A stretch of DNA of 64,000 nucleotides from Hyunsoonleella flava (GCF_004310325.1 NZ_SIRT01000002.1:363556-427555), one strand, 5' to 3'; positions 35,797-44,290 are shown, counted from the stretch's first letter. Numbers and translations are program-made. Notes: a model not told the origin generated them from the sequence alone.

Positions 35797-36024
35797 ATGA
35801 ACATTTTTTACACAATATTATTGTTTTTACAAAAACATGGATATCATGTATGCCAGCGTATTGCAGATCGCTTTGGTATTAGAGCCAAGGTGGTACGTAC
35901 CTCGTTTATGTATATTACATTTGTAACTATAGGTTTTGGTTTTGCACTATACATGTTTTTGGCATTCTGGATGCGCATTAAAGATTTAGTTTACACAAAA
36001 CGTTCCTCAGTATTCGACTTATAG
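35797..36024 (+). CDS. PspC domain protein
   Basis: A 75-residue protein of the PspC family: a short N-terminal region, then ADRFGIRAKVVRTSFMYITFVTIGFGFALYMFLAFWM with the typical helix and aromatic membrane segment. PspC proteins help sense envelope stress, though many short copies lack a regulator partner. It ends three bases before the K+ channel gene, suggesting one transcript. Confidence 0.8.
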   Translation: MNIFYTILLFLQKHGYHVCQRIADRFGIRAKVVRTSFMYITFVTIGFGFALYMFLAFWMRIKDLVYTKRSSVFDL

Positions 36025-36027
36025 CCC

Positions 36028-37059
36028 ATGAATCCCTTAGTACGACTTTTTAGATCAAGAATATACACCGCATTAATTCTGTTGGTGTTTATCATGTTGA
36101 TTGGAGTGTTTGGTTATCGGTTTATTTCTGATTATTCTTGGGTAGATGCACTTTATATGACGGTTATTACAATGACAACTGTTGGTTTTGGTGAGGTAAT
36201 GCCTTTGGACGATCAATCTAAAATATTTACTATATTTTTAATTTTAGCAAGTGTAATTATTGTAGGTTACGCCTTGTCCATAATTACAGAATATATTTTA
36301 AGCAAAAACGATGTTGAAGAGTTAAAACATAAAAAAATGCAAAAGAAAATAGATGCTTTTAATGACCATGTTGTTATTTGTGGTTATGGCAGAAATGGCA
36401 AACAAGCCGCTAGAAAGTTACAGGCGCACAACAAGTCGTTTGTAGTCATTGAAAAAGATAAAGAGGTTGAAGAGCGGTTGAAACACGACGGCGTGCCATA
36501 CGTAATAGGGAATGCCAACGAAGATGAAACCTTGCTATTGGCAGGTGTTGACAGGGCTTCCAGTTTCATTACCGCGCTTCCAAGTGATGCCGATAACCTG
36601 TTTGTAGTATTATCTGCCAGACAGCTTAACAGCAAAATAAACATTATAAGTAGAGCGTCTCAAGAATCATCTTATCAAAAGCTAAAGTTTGCTGGAGCAA
36701 ATAATGTGATATTGCCTGATAAAATAGGTGGTGATCATATGGCGTCTTTAGTAGTTGTTCCTGGTTTAATGGAATTTATTGATAACCTTGGTATTGTGGG
36801 AGCTTCTAATATCAATATTGAAGAGGTTGCAGTAGAGAAACTTTTTAATTCAGAACGTGCCCGAACTATAAAAGATTTGGATGTAAGACGAAAAACAGGT
36901 GTTACTGTAATAGGTTACAAAGACGAAAAAGGTGAATATTCAGTTAATCCTGATCCAGACAGAAACTTAGCTCCAAATTCTAAAATTATTGTTTTGGGTA
37001 GACCAGAACAGATTGAAGATCTAAATTCAAAATATGATATAGAGCTAGAAGATTCTTAA
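36028..37059 (+). CDS. Potassium channel with RCK (TrkA-N) domain
   Basis: A 343-residue protein with two membrane helices flanking a pore loop. MTTVGFGEV near residue 53 is a K+ selectivity filter of the TVGFG type. The cytosolic part begins HVVICGYGRNGKQAARKL, a nucleotide-binding RCK domain (TrkA-N), followed by a TrkA-C-like segment near residue 270. It should form a tetrameric, ligand-gated K+ channel. Its start is three bases after pspC. Confidence 0.93.
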   Translation: MNPLVRLFRSRIYTALILLVFIMLIGVFGYRFISDYSWVDALYMTVITMTTVGFGEVMPLDDQSKIFTIFLILASVIIVGYALSIITEYILSKNDVEELKHKKMQKKIDAFNDHVVICGYGRNGKQAARKLQAHNKSFVVIEKDKEVEERLKHDGVPYVIGNANEDETLLLAGVDRASSFITALPSDADNLFVVLSARQLNSKINIISRASQESSYQKLKFAGANNVILPDKIGGDHMASLVVVPGLMEFIDNLGIVGASNINIEEVAVEKLFNSERARTIKDLDVRRKTGVTVIGYKDEKGEYSVNPDPDRNLAPNSKIIVLGRPEQIEDLNSKYDIELEDS

Positions 37060-37157
37060 CATTAACTTAATATGTTTTAAAAAATGGTTTTTTTTTAGCA
37101 TCTTGCTGACTTCTTATGCATATTTTTCAATAAAAACACTAACTAACATAATCCATT

Positions 37158-38762
37158 ATGAAGAAATATCTTCTATCATTATTTGCTATCATTTCTCCAT
37201 TTTTAACGTTTGCTCAAGAAGCCCAGGAAATGGGAATTGACCAAAAAATTGATAAGATTTTTGGGGATTTAACGGGATGGTTTGTAACTGCAATTTTCTA
37301 TCAAATACCTTTTACAGATGAAGTTAGCGTGTACTGGGTTTTGTTTCCATTAATTATTGGGGCAACCTATTTCACGTTTTATTTTAATCTGATAAATTTT
37401 AGAGGGTTTTGGACGTCCATAAATATTGTTAGAGGAAAATATGACGATTTAGAAGGAAGAAAGGACCATAAGGTTGAAATAGCCAAATCTCCTTTTACAG
37501 ATGAGGATGATAACCCAGATACCATAAGAGTTGAAGGTCACGAAGGGGAAGTGTCACATTTCCAAGCTTTAACGGCTGCATTATCTGCTACTGTTGGACT
37601 GGGTAATATAGCCGGTGTAGCAATTGCAGTTTCAATAGGTGGCGCAGGTGCAACATTTTGGATGATTGTTGCAGGTTTCTTAGGAATGGCTTCAAAATTT
37701 GTGGAATGTACTTTAGGTGTAAAATATAGAGATATCGAGGATGATGGTACCGTTTACGGTGGACCGATGTATTATCTAAGAAAGGGTTTAAAATCAAAAG
37801 GCTTAGAGAAATTAGGAAAGATATTGGCTGTTTTATTTGCCATATTTGTAATTGGTGGTTCCTTTGGTGGTGGTAATATGTTTCAGGTAAACCAAGCATT
37901 TCAATTAGTTGAAAGTATCACGGGTGGAAACGAATCCGTTCTGCATGGAAAGGGTTGGTTATTTGGAGTGGTTATGGCTGTTTTGGTTGGTATCGTGATA
38001 ATAGGCGGTATCAAGTCCATAGCTAAAGTAACTGACAAAATTGTACCGTTTATGGTGGCTATTTATGTAGCGGCTGCCTTATTTGTGATTTTTGCTAATA
38101 TCGGAATGGTGGGAGATGCATTTGCACAAATTTTTAACGGTGCTTTTAGTCCCGAAGGTGTTGCTGGTGGGGCGGTAGGAGTATTAGTGCAAGGCTTTAG
38201 AAGAGCAGCATTTTCAAACGAAGCGGGAGTTGGTTCTGCGTCTATAGCACATTCAGCCGTAAAAACAAGATATGCCGCTAGTGAAGGTATGGTAGCTTTA
38301 TTAGAACCATTTATTGACACGGTTGTGGTTTGTACTATGACTGCATTAGTGTTGATAATTACAGGAAATGTAACGTCGGCCAATGCAGGATTAAACGATG
38401 CACAAGCCATTTTATTAACCTCTGGAGCATTTGAATCTGTAATTTCTTGGTTTCCATATGTATTAACCATAGCAGTAGTATTGTTTGCATTCAGTACCAT
38501 GATTTCTTGGTCTTATTACGGTTTTCAAGGATGGGCGTTTTTGTTTGGGAGATCTAAAAAAATGGAATATGCCTATAAATTGATTTTCTGTGTATTTGTA
38601 GTTATTGGTGCCGCAGCAAGTTTAGGCTCTGTTATTGGATTCTCTGACGCCATGATTTTCGCGATGATGGTTCCAAATATGATTGGTTTGGTATTACTGG
38701 CGCCTAAAGTTAAGAAGGAGCTTAATAAATACATGCAAGCTATAAAAGAGATTAAAAAATAA
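37158..38762 (+). CDS. Sodium:alanine symporter (AGCS family)
   Basis: A 534-residue transporter with about 11 helices. ATVGLGNIAGVAIAVSIGGAGATFWMIVAGFLGM near residue 143 is the AGCS signature, and GFRRAAFSNEAGVGSASIAH another. It couples Na+ to uptake of Ala/Gly. The N-terminus begins with a signal-peptide-like segment ending FAQ and a short periplasmic stretch before the first helix. It is followed six bases later by an HhH protein gene. Confidence 0.93.
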   Translation: MKKYLLSLFAIISPFLTFAQEAQEMGIDQKIDKIFGDLTGWFVTAIFYQIPFTDEVSVYWVLFPLIIGATYFTFYFNLINFRGFWTSINIVRGKYDDLEGRKDHKVEIAKSPFTDEDDNPDTIRVEGHEGEVSHFQALTAALSATVGLGNIAGVAIAVSIGGAGATFWMIVAGFLGMASKFVECTLGVKYRDIEDDGTVYGGPMYYLRKGLKSKGLEKLGKILAVLFAIFVIGGSFGGGNMFQVNQAFQLVESITGGNESVLHGKGWLFGVVMAVLVGIVIIGGIKSIAKVTDKIVPFMVAIYVAAALFVIFANIGMVGDAFAQIFNGAFSPEGVAGGAVGVLVQGFRRAAFSNEAGVGSASIAHSAVKTRYAASEGMVALLEPFIDTVVVCTMTALVLIITGNVTSANAGLNDAQAILLTSGAFESVISWFPYVLTIAVVLFAFSTMISWSYYGFQGWAFLFGRSKKMEYAYKLIFCVFVVIGAAASLGSVIGFSDAMIFAMMVPNMIGLVLLAPKVKKELNKYMQAIKEIKK

Positions 38763-38768
38763 ATTACC

Positions 38769-39650
38769 ATGAGTAATTTTAAATCCCATTTTGTATTCAC
38801 TAAAGAACAACGAAATGGGATTTTTTTATTGCTACTTCTCATTGTTGTTTTACAATGTGTTTACTTTTTTGTTGATTTCTCTTCTGAAGATATATCAGTA
38901 AATGAAACCGAATTAAAAGCATATGAGGCAGAAATAGACTCTTTACGACAAGCAAAAACAGAAGCAAGTAAACCTCAAATTTATCCTTTTAACCCAAATT
39001 ATATAACGGATTATAAGGGATCAACCTTAGGGATGAGTATAACAGAAATTGACAGATTACTCGCTTTTCGAAAGCAGGATCAATGGATTAATTCTGCAAA
39101 ACAATTTCAGGAAGTTACAGGAGTTTCAGATTCTTTATTGGCAGCAATAAGTCCGTATTTTAAATTTCCGGAATGGGTTACAAACCCTAAGCCCAAAAAA
39201 AACTATTCAAATAACTATTACGGCAGCAAACTTAAATCATTTGCAGAAAAAATAGATTTAAACAAAGCCACGGCAACCCAACTACAAAGGGTAAATGGTA
39301 TTGGAAAAACATTGTCTCAACGTATTATTGATTACCGGGAAAGGTTTAATGGAGGTTTTGTTTCAGATGTACAATTACAAGATATTTATGGCTTATCTCC
39401 AGAAGTTATTGCAAGCATCACAAAACATTTCACGGTAAAAACTCCCAGAAACATCAAAACATTCAACCTAAATACTGCAACGGTTGAAGAATTGGTAAAC
39501 GTACAATATATTGGTTATGAGGAAGCATATAATATTATAGAATACCGAAAGCTTCATGAAGGCTTTTCCTCATTAGACGAATTAAGAAAAGTTAAAGATT
39601 TTCCAGTGAGCAAATTAGAGATAATTAAATTATCTTTGCACATTCAATAA
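38769..39650 (+). CDS. Membrane-anchored helix-hairpin-helix protein (ComEA-like)
   Basis: A 293-residue protein with one N-terminal membrane helix (residues about 16-36) and ComEA-type HhH repeats. IDLNKATATQLQRVNGIGKTLSQRIIDYRE near residue 161 and FNLNTATVEELVNVQYIGYEEAYNIIEYRK near residue 229 each carry the GIG/YIG hairpin that binds DNA; a third, weaker copy precedes them. In competent bacteria ComEA binds incoming DNA outside the inner membrane. Whether this one works in uptake is not known. Confidence 0.8.
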   Translation: MSNFKSHFVFTKEQRNGIFLLLLLIVVLQCVYFFVDFSSEDISVNETELKAYEAEIDSLRQAKTEASKPQIYPFNPNYITDYKGSTLGMSITEIDRLLAFRKQDQWINSAKQFQEVTGVSDSLLAAISPYFKFPEWVTNPKPKKNYSNNYYGSKLKSFAEKIDLNKATATQLQRVNGIGKTLSQRIIDYRERFNGGFVSDVQLQDIYGLSPEVIASITKHFTVKTPRNIKTFNLNTATVEELVNVQYIGYEEAYNIIEYRKLHEGFSSLDELRKVKDFPVSKLEIIKLSLHIQ

Positions 39651-39720
39651 ATGAGTGCATTAAAATTTCCTATCCTATCAAACCAAGCATAGTTTTAATG
39701 TTTATCAAAAAATTGCACGT

Positions 39721-40887
39721 ATGACGAGTATGTATTTTACTGAAGAGCATAATCTCTTTAGAAAAAGTTTACAAGAATTTCTTAAAAAAGAGGTGGTACC
39801 TCACATTGAAGATTGGGAAAAATCAGGAGAAATAGATAAATCGGTTTGGTTAAAGTTTGGCGAAATGGGCTTCTTTGGCATCAACTATCCCGAAGCTTAC
39901 GGCGGATTGGATTTAGATTTGTTTTACACCGTAATTTTATTGGAGGAACTTCAAAAAATAAATTCAGGCGGATTTGCTGCAGCAGTTTGGGCGCATGTGT
40001 ATCTAGCCATGACCCATTTAAATGCCGAAGGCGATGAAACCATCAAGGAAAAATATTTGGTACCTAGTATCACGGGCGAAAAAATAGGCTGTTTATGCAT
40101 TACGGAACCCTTTGGAGGTAGTGATGTGGCAGGTATGCGCACTACGGCAGTAAAAAAGGGCGATACATATGTGATAAACGGATCAAAGACATTTATTACC
40201 AATGGCGTAAGTAGCGACTATCTGGTAATTGCAGCAAAAACAACCCCAGAAATGGGCAACAAAGGCATCAGTATTTTTGTAATAGATAGAGACGTTCCAG
40301 GTGTTTCAGCCACTAAATTGGATAAGTTGGGTTGGCGTGCCTCAGATACCGGCGAAATAGCTTTTGATAACGTTACTATTCCCGTGAGTAATTTGATGGG
40401 TGAAGAAAATAAAGGCTTTGCCTACATCATGCAACACTTCGCATTAGAGCGTTTAATCATGGGCATAAATGCGCATGCCCGTGCAGAATATGCGCTGGAC
40501 TATGCGCAGCAATACATGAGCGAGCGCACCGCATTTGGTAAAACCATAGATAGATTCCAGGCACTAAGGCATAAATTTTCGGATTTGCATGCCGAACTAG
40601 ATGTGTGTAAAAACTACAACTACGCCGTGGCCAATGCGCTAGATAAAGGAGAATATGTGGTAAAGGAAGCCACCATCTCTAAGCTACAGTGCACCAAAAT
40701 GGCCGATGAGGTCGTATCCCAATGCCTACAGTTTTTGGGCGGTTACGGCTACATGGAAGAATACCCCATGGCGCGTTTGTTTAGAGACAGTAGACTAGGG
40801 CCAATAGGCGGTGGAACTTCGGAGATACTACGCGAAATTTTGGCCAAAATCATCATTGATAAAAAGGAGTACAAGCCAGCAACTTAA
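39721..40887 (+). CDS. Acyl-CoA dehydrogenase
   Basis: A 388-residue flavoenzyme introducing a double bond into acyl-CoA in beta-oxidation or branched-chain catabolism. CLCITEPFGGSDVAGMRTTA and GSKTFITNG bind FAD, and RTAFGKTIDRFQALRHKFSD is the usual helix. The C-terminal RDSRLGPIGGGTSEI has Gly where MCAD/SCAD have the catalytic Glu. FALERLIMG, however, offers Glu at the position used by LCAD and isovaleryl-CoA dehydrogenase. Confidence 0.92.
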   Translation: MTSMYFTEEHNLFRKSLQEFLKKEVVPHIEDWEKSGEIDKSVWLKFGEMGFFGINYPEAYGGLDLDLFYTVILLEELQKINSGGFAAAVWAHVYLAMTHLNAEGDETIKEKYLVPSITGEKIGCLCITEPFGGSDVAGMRTTAVKKGDTYVINGSKTFITNGVSSDYLVIAAKTTPEMGNKGISIFVIDRDVPGVSATKLDKLGWRASDTGEIAFDNVTIPVSNLMGEENKGFAYIMQHFALERLIMGINAHARAEYALDYAQQYMSERTAFGKTIDRFQALRHKFSDLHAELDVCKNYNYAVANALDKGEYVVKEATISKLQCTKMADEVVSQCLQFLGGYGYMEEYPMARLFRDSRLGPIGGGTSEILREILAKIIIDKKEYKPAT

Positions 40888-41243
40888 ACCATATTTTTGT
40901 TGTCACTTCGAGTGATTTTGACTTTTTTGTCAAAACTGTATCGAGAAGTTGGGCGTTACCCTATCGGGTCGGGCTTTCACTAGTCGCTCCTCCTACGTCG
41001 GGAGCTCCGCATACCGTTCAATCCCTAACGCGGGCTTGTTTGCCAATAATTTTTTTATAGTGAGACTTTAGGCTCTTTTGTAAGGGTTCGTTTATCGGTT
41101 ACGTATAAGAATAGTGCGGTTTTGTGTCCGAGGATTTTCCACAGGAAAACGGAGTGCCCAAATACGCTTTAACCTTTTTATTTAGAATTAAACTTACGCA
41201 TTATTTTTATACAATGTTGGCAAAAGGCTTTTCAATCATAACC
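40888..41243. other. 356-base gene-free interval built from dispersed repeats
   Basis: The interval is a mosaic. The TTCGAGTGAT...ATCGAGAA element is at 40907-40949, family Y repeat copy C at 40951-41035, and a block starting GGTTCGTTTATCGGTTACG near 41087 ends near 41222 at CAATGTTGGCA. No gene of its own is seen; the small plus-strand frame at 41124 overlaps the opposite gene and is not supported. Confidence 0.55.
40951..41035 (-). repeat. Dispersed intergenic repeat, family Y, copy C
   Basis: Read on the minus strand it gives GCGTTAGGGATTGAACGG, GAGCTCCCGACGTAGGAG, GAGCGACTAGTGAAA and the end hairpin CGACCC-GATA-GGGTAACGCCC. These are the same blocks in the same order as the copy at 858-1000, but without the AT-rich insert of that copy. 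Confidence 0.7.
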
Positions 41244-41969
41244 CTAATTAATTTTTCTGAGTCTTATGTCTTTATAATGTATTTCGTATGGTTCTCCTTG
41301 GTGAGCTTGAAGGCATATATATCCTTTAGATGCTGCATCACTATTTTCTGTAAATTTTGCAGTTGTACTACCATTGATTTTAATTTCAATTTCATTTCCA
41401 TTAACTAATACTTGAATCTGATTCCAATCATCAGGTTTTACTATTTTATGGATTAATTCTCTCTCAGGTATTTTTAGAATAACTGCTGGAAAAAATTCTG
41501 GATCTGGATATCTTGAAACATCTACTCTACACTCATCAATTAGGGCGCCCCAAAGCGAAAAAGGATTATTCATGTCTGCTGGAGTATGGTCTGAAAAACG
41601 AACAATTGCATTTGGGTTTGTGTAACCAATATCTGCTTGATAGGATGCCACTTCGTTTGAACCCTCTATCCTTTCAGCTCTAAAGCTCACACCTGCATTC
41701 CCCTTAGAGTTATTATGAATAAGTTTAACAGATAGTGTTAGTTCAAAATCTGAATACTCTTCAGTTGTACACAAATAGAAGCTTTCTTCTAACCCTTTTT
41801 CGAGACTTCCTCCAACTATGGCACCGTTCTCTAATCTAAAAGCGCTTTTTGATCCTTCCCATCCAGATAATGTTTGTCCATCAAATAATAGAATATTTTT
41901 TTCCTGATGACAATTGGTCATAGTAAAAATAAAAAGACAAATTGTAAATATGTTATTCAAATATTTCAT
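41244..41969 (-). CDS. DUF1080 (3-keto-disaccharide hydrolase family) lipoprotein
   Basis: A 241-residue exported protein with lipobox IFTMTNC (Cys20) and a concanavalin-like DUF1080 fold. ILLFDGQTLSGWEGS and the following GAIVGGS are typical openings, and IKINGSTTAKFTE with YICLQAHQGEPYEIHYKDIRLR typical closings. Some members hydrolyse 3-keto-glycosides. It is divergent from the enolase-superfamily gene and sits in repeat-rich accessory DNA. Confidence 0.85.
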   Translation of the reverse strand: MKYLNNIFTICLFIFTMTNCHQEKNILLFDGQTLSGWEGSKSAFRLENGAIVGGSLEKGLEESFYLCTTEEYSDFELTLSVKLIHNNSKGNAGVSFRAERIEGSNEVASYQADIGYTNPNAIVRFSDHTPADMNNPFSLWGALIDECRVDVSRYPDPEFFPAVILKIPERELIHKIVKPDDWNQIQVLVNGNEIEIKINGSTTAKFTENSDAASKGYICLQAHQGEPYEIHYKDIRLRKIN

Positions 41970-42211
41970 AATCTCTGCTTTATCTTAATAAATATTCTAA
42001 AAATAAGCAAATCACCGATGTTCTGTTATCTTTTACTTTTTGATAAAGTATTCGTGTATGGCTCGTTGCGGAAAATCAGTTACGATTTTCCGCCGTAACC
42101 GAAAGATAGCAAATTGCAATGAATACCATTTAGGAATTGAGACGCAATCAGCTTTACCATGATATCCTTTACTTTTTTTTTATATATTTAATAAGACTAA
42201 ACAATAAAACT

Positions 42212-43522
42212 ATGAAATTTAGCAGACGGAAGTTTATTTCAAATTCTATTGCCGGAGGGCTAGTAGCCTCTACCATGCCTTTTAGTTCCTGTACTAACCA
42301 AAACATGCGTGAGGGATTATCTCCAAATGGTAAGGAAATATACGCAGCCTTGGATGAAGCGTTAAGAAAGCCGGTGTTTAAGAGGGAGTTCTTCTCTTCT
42401 CCCGTAATCATTGAAAGTATAGATTTGCTTAAGGATCGTAACAGCTTTCTCTGCCGTGTAAGGTCTTCGGATGGAGCCGAGGGGATTTCTGTGGGACACC
42501 CTAATATTAGCCGTCACAGCTGGCCTGTTATGAGGCAGTTCATCGAGCAATGTGTTGGTAAGGACGCTCGTAATCTTGATGAGCTCATATTCAGGCTTGC
42601 AGAACCTGGGGCTAAAAGCTGTGGAGTGCCTAAGAATGTCCATATCGCGACTCTCGAACTGGCTATTCTAGACATGATGGGCAATCTTTCCGGAAAGCCT
42701 ATAGGTAAGCTTATCGGGGATATTCATAATCCGTATGTATCTGTATACCAAGGATCCCGATACAAGGAACTACGTAGAATGGCACCAGAAGAATCACTGG
42801 ATTTGGTTGCTTTAGACCATGAAGAGAGTAAGGTCAAAGCCATCAAGATTAGGGGTGGTGTTGGGAACCAGCTAGGTACTGATGCAGATAATGCTCCCGG
42901 ACAAACGGAAAAACTTATTAAAATGACCCGTGAAAGATTTGGAGACGATATGGTATTGATGCTTGATGGAAATGGATCCTATTCTACAAAGGAGGCCATT
43001 AGGATTGGGCGAATACTGGAGGAATACAATTATTATTTTTACGAGGAGCCTGTGCCGTGGGACTGGTATGATGAGCAGGTAGAAGTAGCTAAAGCCCTCA
43101 ATATTAAGATGGCGGGAGGAGAGGAAGAATTCCGGATGCGAGCTTTTCGCTGGCTAATTGCGAATGATGCATTTGATATTTATCAGCCAGATAATATGTA
43201 TTTTGGTGGATTGATTAGATCGATGCAGGTCGCTCGGATGGCCGAGGTAGTCGGAAAACCGATTGTTCCACATATGACGACAGGAGGACTGGGCTTTTTG
43301 TATATGCTACATTTCGTATCGGCTTGTCCGAACGCTGGCAAGTACCACGAGTTTAAGCTTTTCGCCACAAAGGATGGAAATAGGAATTCTATACCAATAG
43401 AGAGCAAGACCGAACCCTTCTCAAGCGAAGACGGAGTGATAAAAGTACCTACTGGTTCTGGGTTAGGGATTGTGATTGACCCTGATTACATAAAAACACA
43501 TAAGAAGGTGACCATTTGGTAA
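42212..43522 (+). CDS. Mandelate racemase/muconate-lactonising-type enzyme, exported; probably acquired
   Basis: A 436-residue enolase-superfamily protein. An N-terminal SRRKFISNSIAGGLVAS twin-arginine signal, possibly followed by a lipobox (FSSC), indicates export of a folded enzyme. VKAIKIRGG, MLDGNGSY, FYEEPVPW and MAGGEEEF carry the acid/base Lys-type site and the Asp/Glu/Glu metal ligands; PHMT is near the end. The substrate is unknown, likely a sugar acid. The 60-base stretches starting at 42481, 42841 and 43201 each contain 31 G/C, well above neighbouring genes, a sign of transfer. The ATG at 42212 replaces an upstream in-frame start because it gives the Tat signal. Confidence 0.85.
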   Translation: MKFSRRKFISNSIAGGLVASTMPFSSCTNQNMREGLSPNGKEIYAALDEALRKPVFKREFFSSPVIIESIDLLKDRNSFLCRVRSSDGAEGISVGHPNISRHSWPVMRQFIEQCVGKDARNLDELIFRLAEPGAKSCGVPKNVHIATLELAILDMMGNLSGKPIGKLIGDIHNPYVSVYQGSRYKELRRMAPEESLDLVALDHEESKVKAIKIRGGVGNQLGTDADNAPGQTEKLIKMTRERFGDDMVLMLDGNGSYSTKEAIRIGRILEEYNYYFYEEPVPWDWYDEQVEVAKALNIKMAGGEEEFRMRAFRWLIANDAFDIYQPDNMYFGGLIRSMQVARMAEVVGKPIVPHMTTGGLGFLYMLHFVSACPNAGKYHEFKLFATKDGNRNSIPIESKTEPFSSEDGVIKVPTGSGLGIVIDPDYIKTHKKVTIW

Positions 43523-43638
43523 ATATGTGTTTCGAATAGCCTTTAATGGCGTCAGATAAAATAAAATTTACTTTTTATAAAGCTCTTAAGCCGCTATTTA
43601 TTTCGCAACTTGTAAAATTCTGCATACAGGTTATTTTC

Positions 43639-43818
43639 TTATTTTGAATCTAAACTGTTAGCTTTAATAATGACCGAATTAAAAATTGGTTTTAAAAATC
43701 CAGTTATTATAATAAATGCAATTCCAACAATTAATCGTTGTTCACTAAAAACAGATTTCCCTTTCAGATATGGTTGTTTGGTTTTCAATTCAGAGCGTTT
43801 TTGACAGCTTGTTGCCAA
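43639..43818 (-). pseudogene. Possible truncated membrane-protein remnant
   Basis: A 59-codon frame ends in TAA and could start at a TTG. It encodes a basic stretch, then LIVGIAFIIITGFLKPIF, a plausible membrane helix, and a polar tail. An in-frame stop lies immediately upstream, within the family D repeat at 43814-43897. It looks like the C-terminal remains of a gene cut by that repeat, but could be chance. Confidence 0.3.
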
Positions 43819-43897
43819 TGATTAGATATGGTCGCGTTTTAATGGACTATATCGTTCGATAAACGAAGGTAGCCGAAATGTTTTACAAAATCAAGTT
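43814..43897. repeat. Dispersed 84-base repeat, family D, copy 2
   Basis: This matches 27681-27764 without gaps (69 of 84 identical). The first 55 bases differ at only four positions; the middle differs most. The 483-base gap between the enolase-superfamily gene and rpsU contains this repeat, the possible gene remnant and the rpsU promoter. Confidence 0.65.
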
Positions 43898-43939
43898 TAC
43901 CTACTTCGATAAGATCATTCAAAAAACCCAAACCATCAG

Positions 43940-43969
43940 TTGTAATATTTGAAATACTTTTTATATTTG
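43940..43969 (+). promoter_or_regulatory. Promoter of rpsU
   Basis: TTG at 43940-43942 and TATATTTG at 43962-43969 are 19 bases apart, an exact Bacteroidota promoter. The leader to the rpsU ATG is about 30 bases and contains the unusual Shine-Dalgarno. Confidence 0.7.
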
Positions 43970-43988
43970 CACCCGAAAATTCTAAAAG

Positions 43989-43997
43989 AGAGGAGGT
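43989..43997 (+). promoter_or_regulatory. Strong Shine-Dalgarno before rpsU
   Basis: AGAGGAGGT lies nine bases before the ATG and is complementary to the 16S 3' end. Most other genes in the window lack such a site (for example tuf, rplK, rpoB, rpoC). In Bacteroidota the ribosome hides its anti-Shine-Dalgarno with help from bS21, so this site on the bS21 gene is likely a feedback sensor. That mechanism is known from Flavobacterium work and applied here by inference. Confidence 0.7.
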
Positions 43998-44005
43998 TAA
44001 GGTCT

Positions 44006-44200
44006 ATGTTAATAGTTCCAATAAAAGAAGGCGAAAATATAGATAGAGCGTTAAAGCGTTACAAAAGAAAGTTTGATAGAACTGGAAGAAAACGTGCATT
44101 ACAGTCTCGTAAGCAGTTTTTAAAACCTTCAGTTGAACGTAGAGCTCAAATTCAAAAAGCACAATACATTCAAAAATTAAGAGATGCAGAAAATATCTAG
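44006..44200 (+). CDS. rpsU: 30S ribosomal protein bS21
   Basis: A 64-residue basic protein of the small-subunit platform. MLIVPIKEGENIDRALKRYKRKFDRTG is the bS21 N-terminus, and the rest is Arg/Lys/Gln-rich. The ATG at 44006 follows a strong Shine-Dalgarno; an upstream in-frame start would place the promoter in coding sequence. A terminator follows directly. Confidence 0.95.
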   Translation: MLIVPIKEGENIDRALKRYKRKFDRTGRKRALQSRKQFLKPSVERRAQIQKAQYIQKLRDAENI

Positions 44201-44221
44201 TTTTTTGTATACTAAATATCA

Positions 44222-44248
44222 AAATCCCGCTATCTGCGGGATTTTTTT
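44222..44248 (+). terminator. Rho-independent terminator of rpsU
   Basis: AAATCCCGC-TATCT-GCGGGATTT forms a nine-pair stem with a five-base loop, followed by a run of T. It separates rpsU from the recombinase gene on the same strand. Confidence 0.85.
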
Positions 44249-44290
44249 GTTTAACTTTAAAATGAACCATTAAAGTTTGTAATTTTAGGC

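Noticed and set aside
41124..41408. Plus-strand frame of 94 codons
   Set aside because: It is antisense to the DUF1080 gene, begins in a repeat and has a Phe/Cys-rich composition typical of shadow frames.
43949..44005. Longer N-terminus for bS21
   Set aside because: It would put the promoter -7 element and the Shine-Dalgarno inside the coding region; the shorter start is the family norm.
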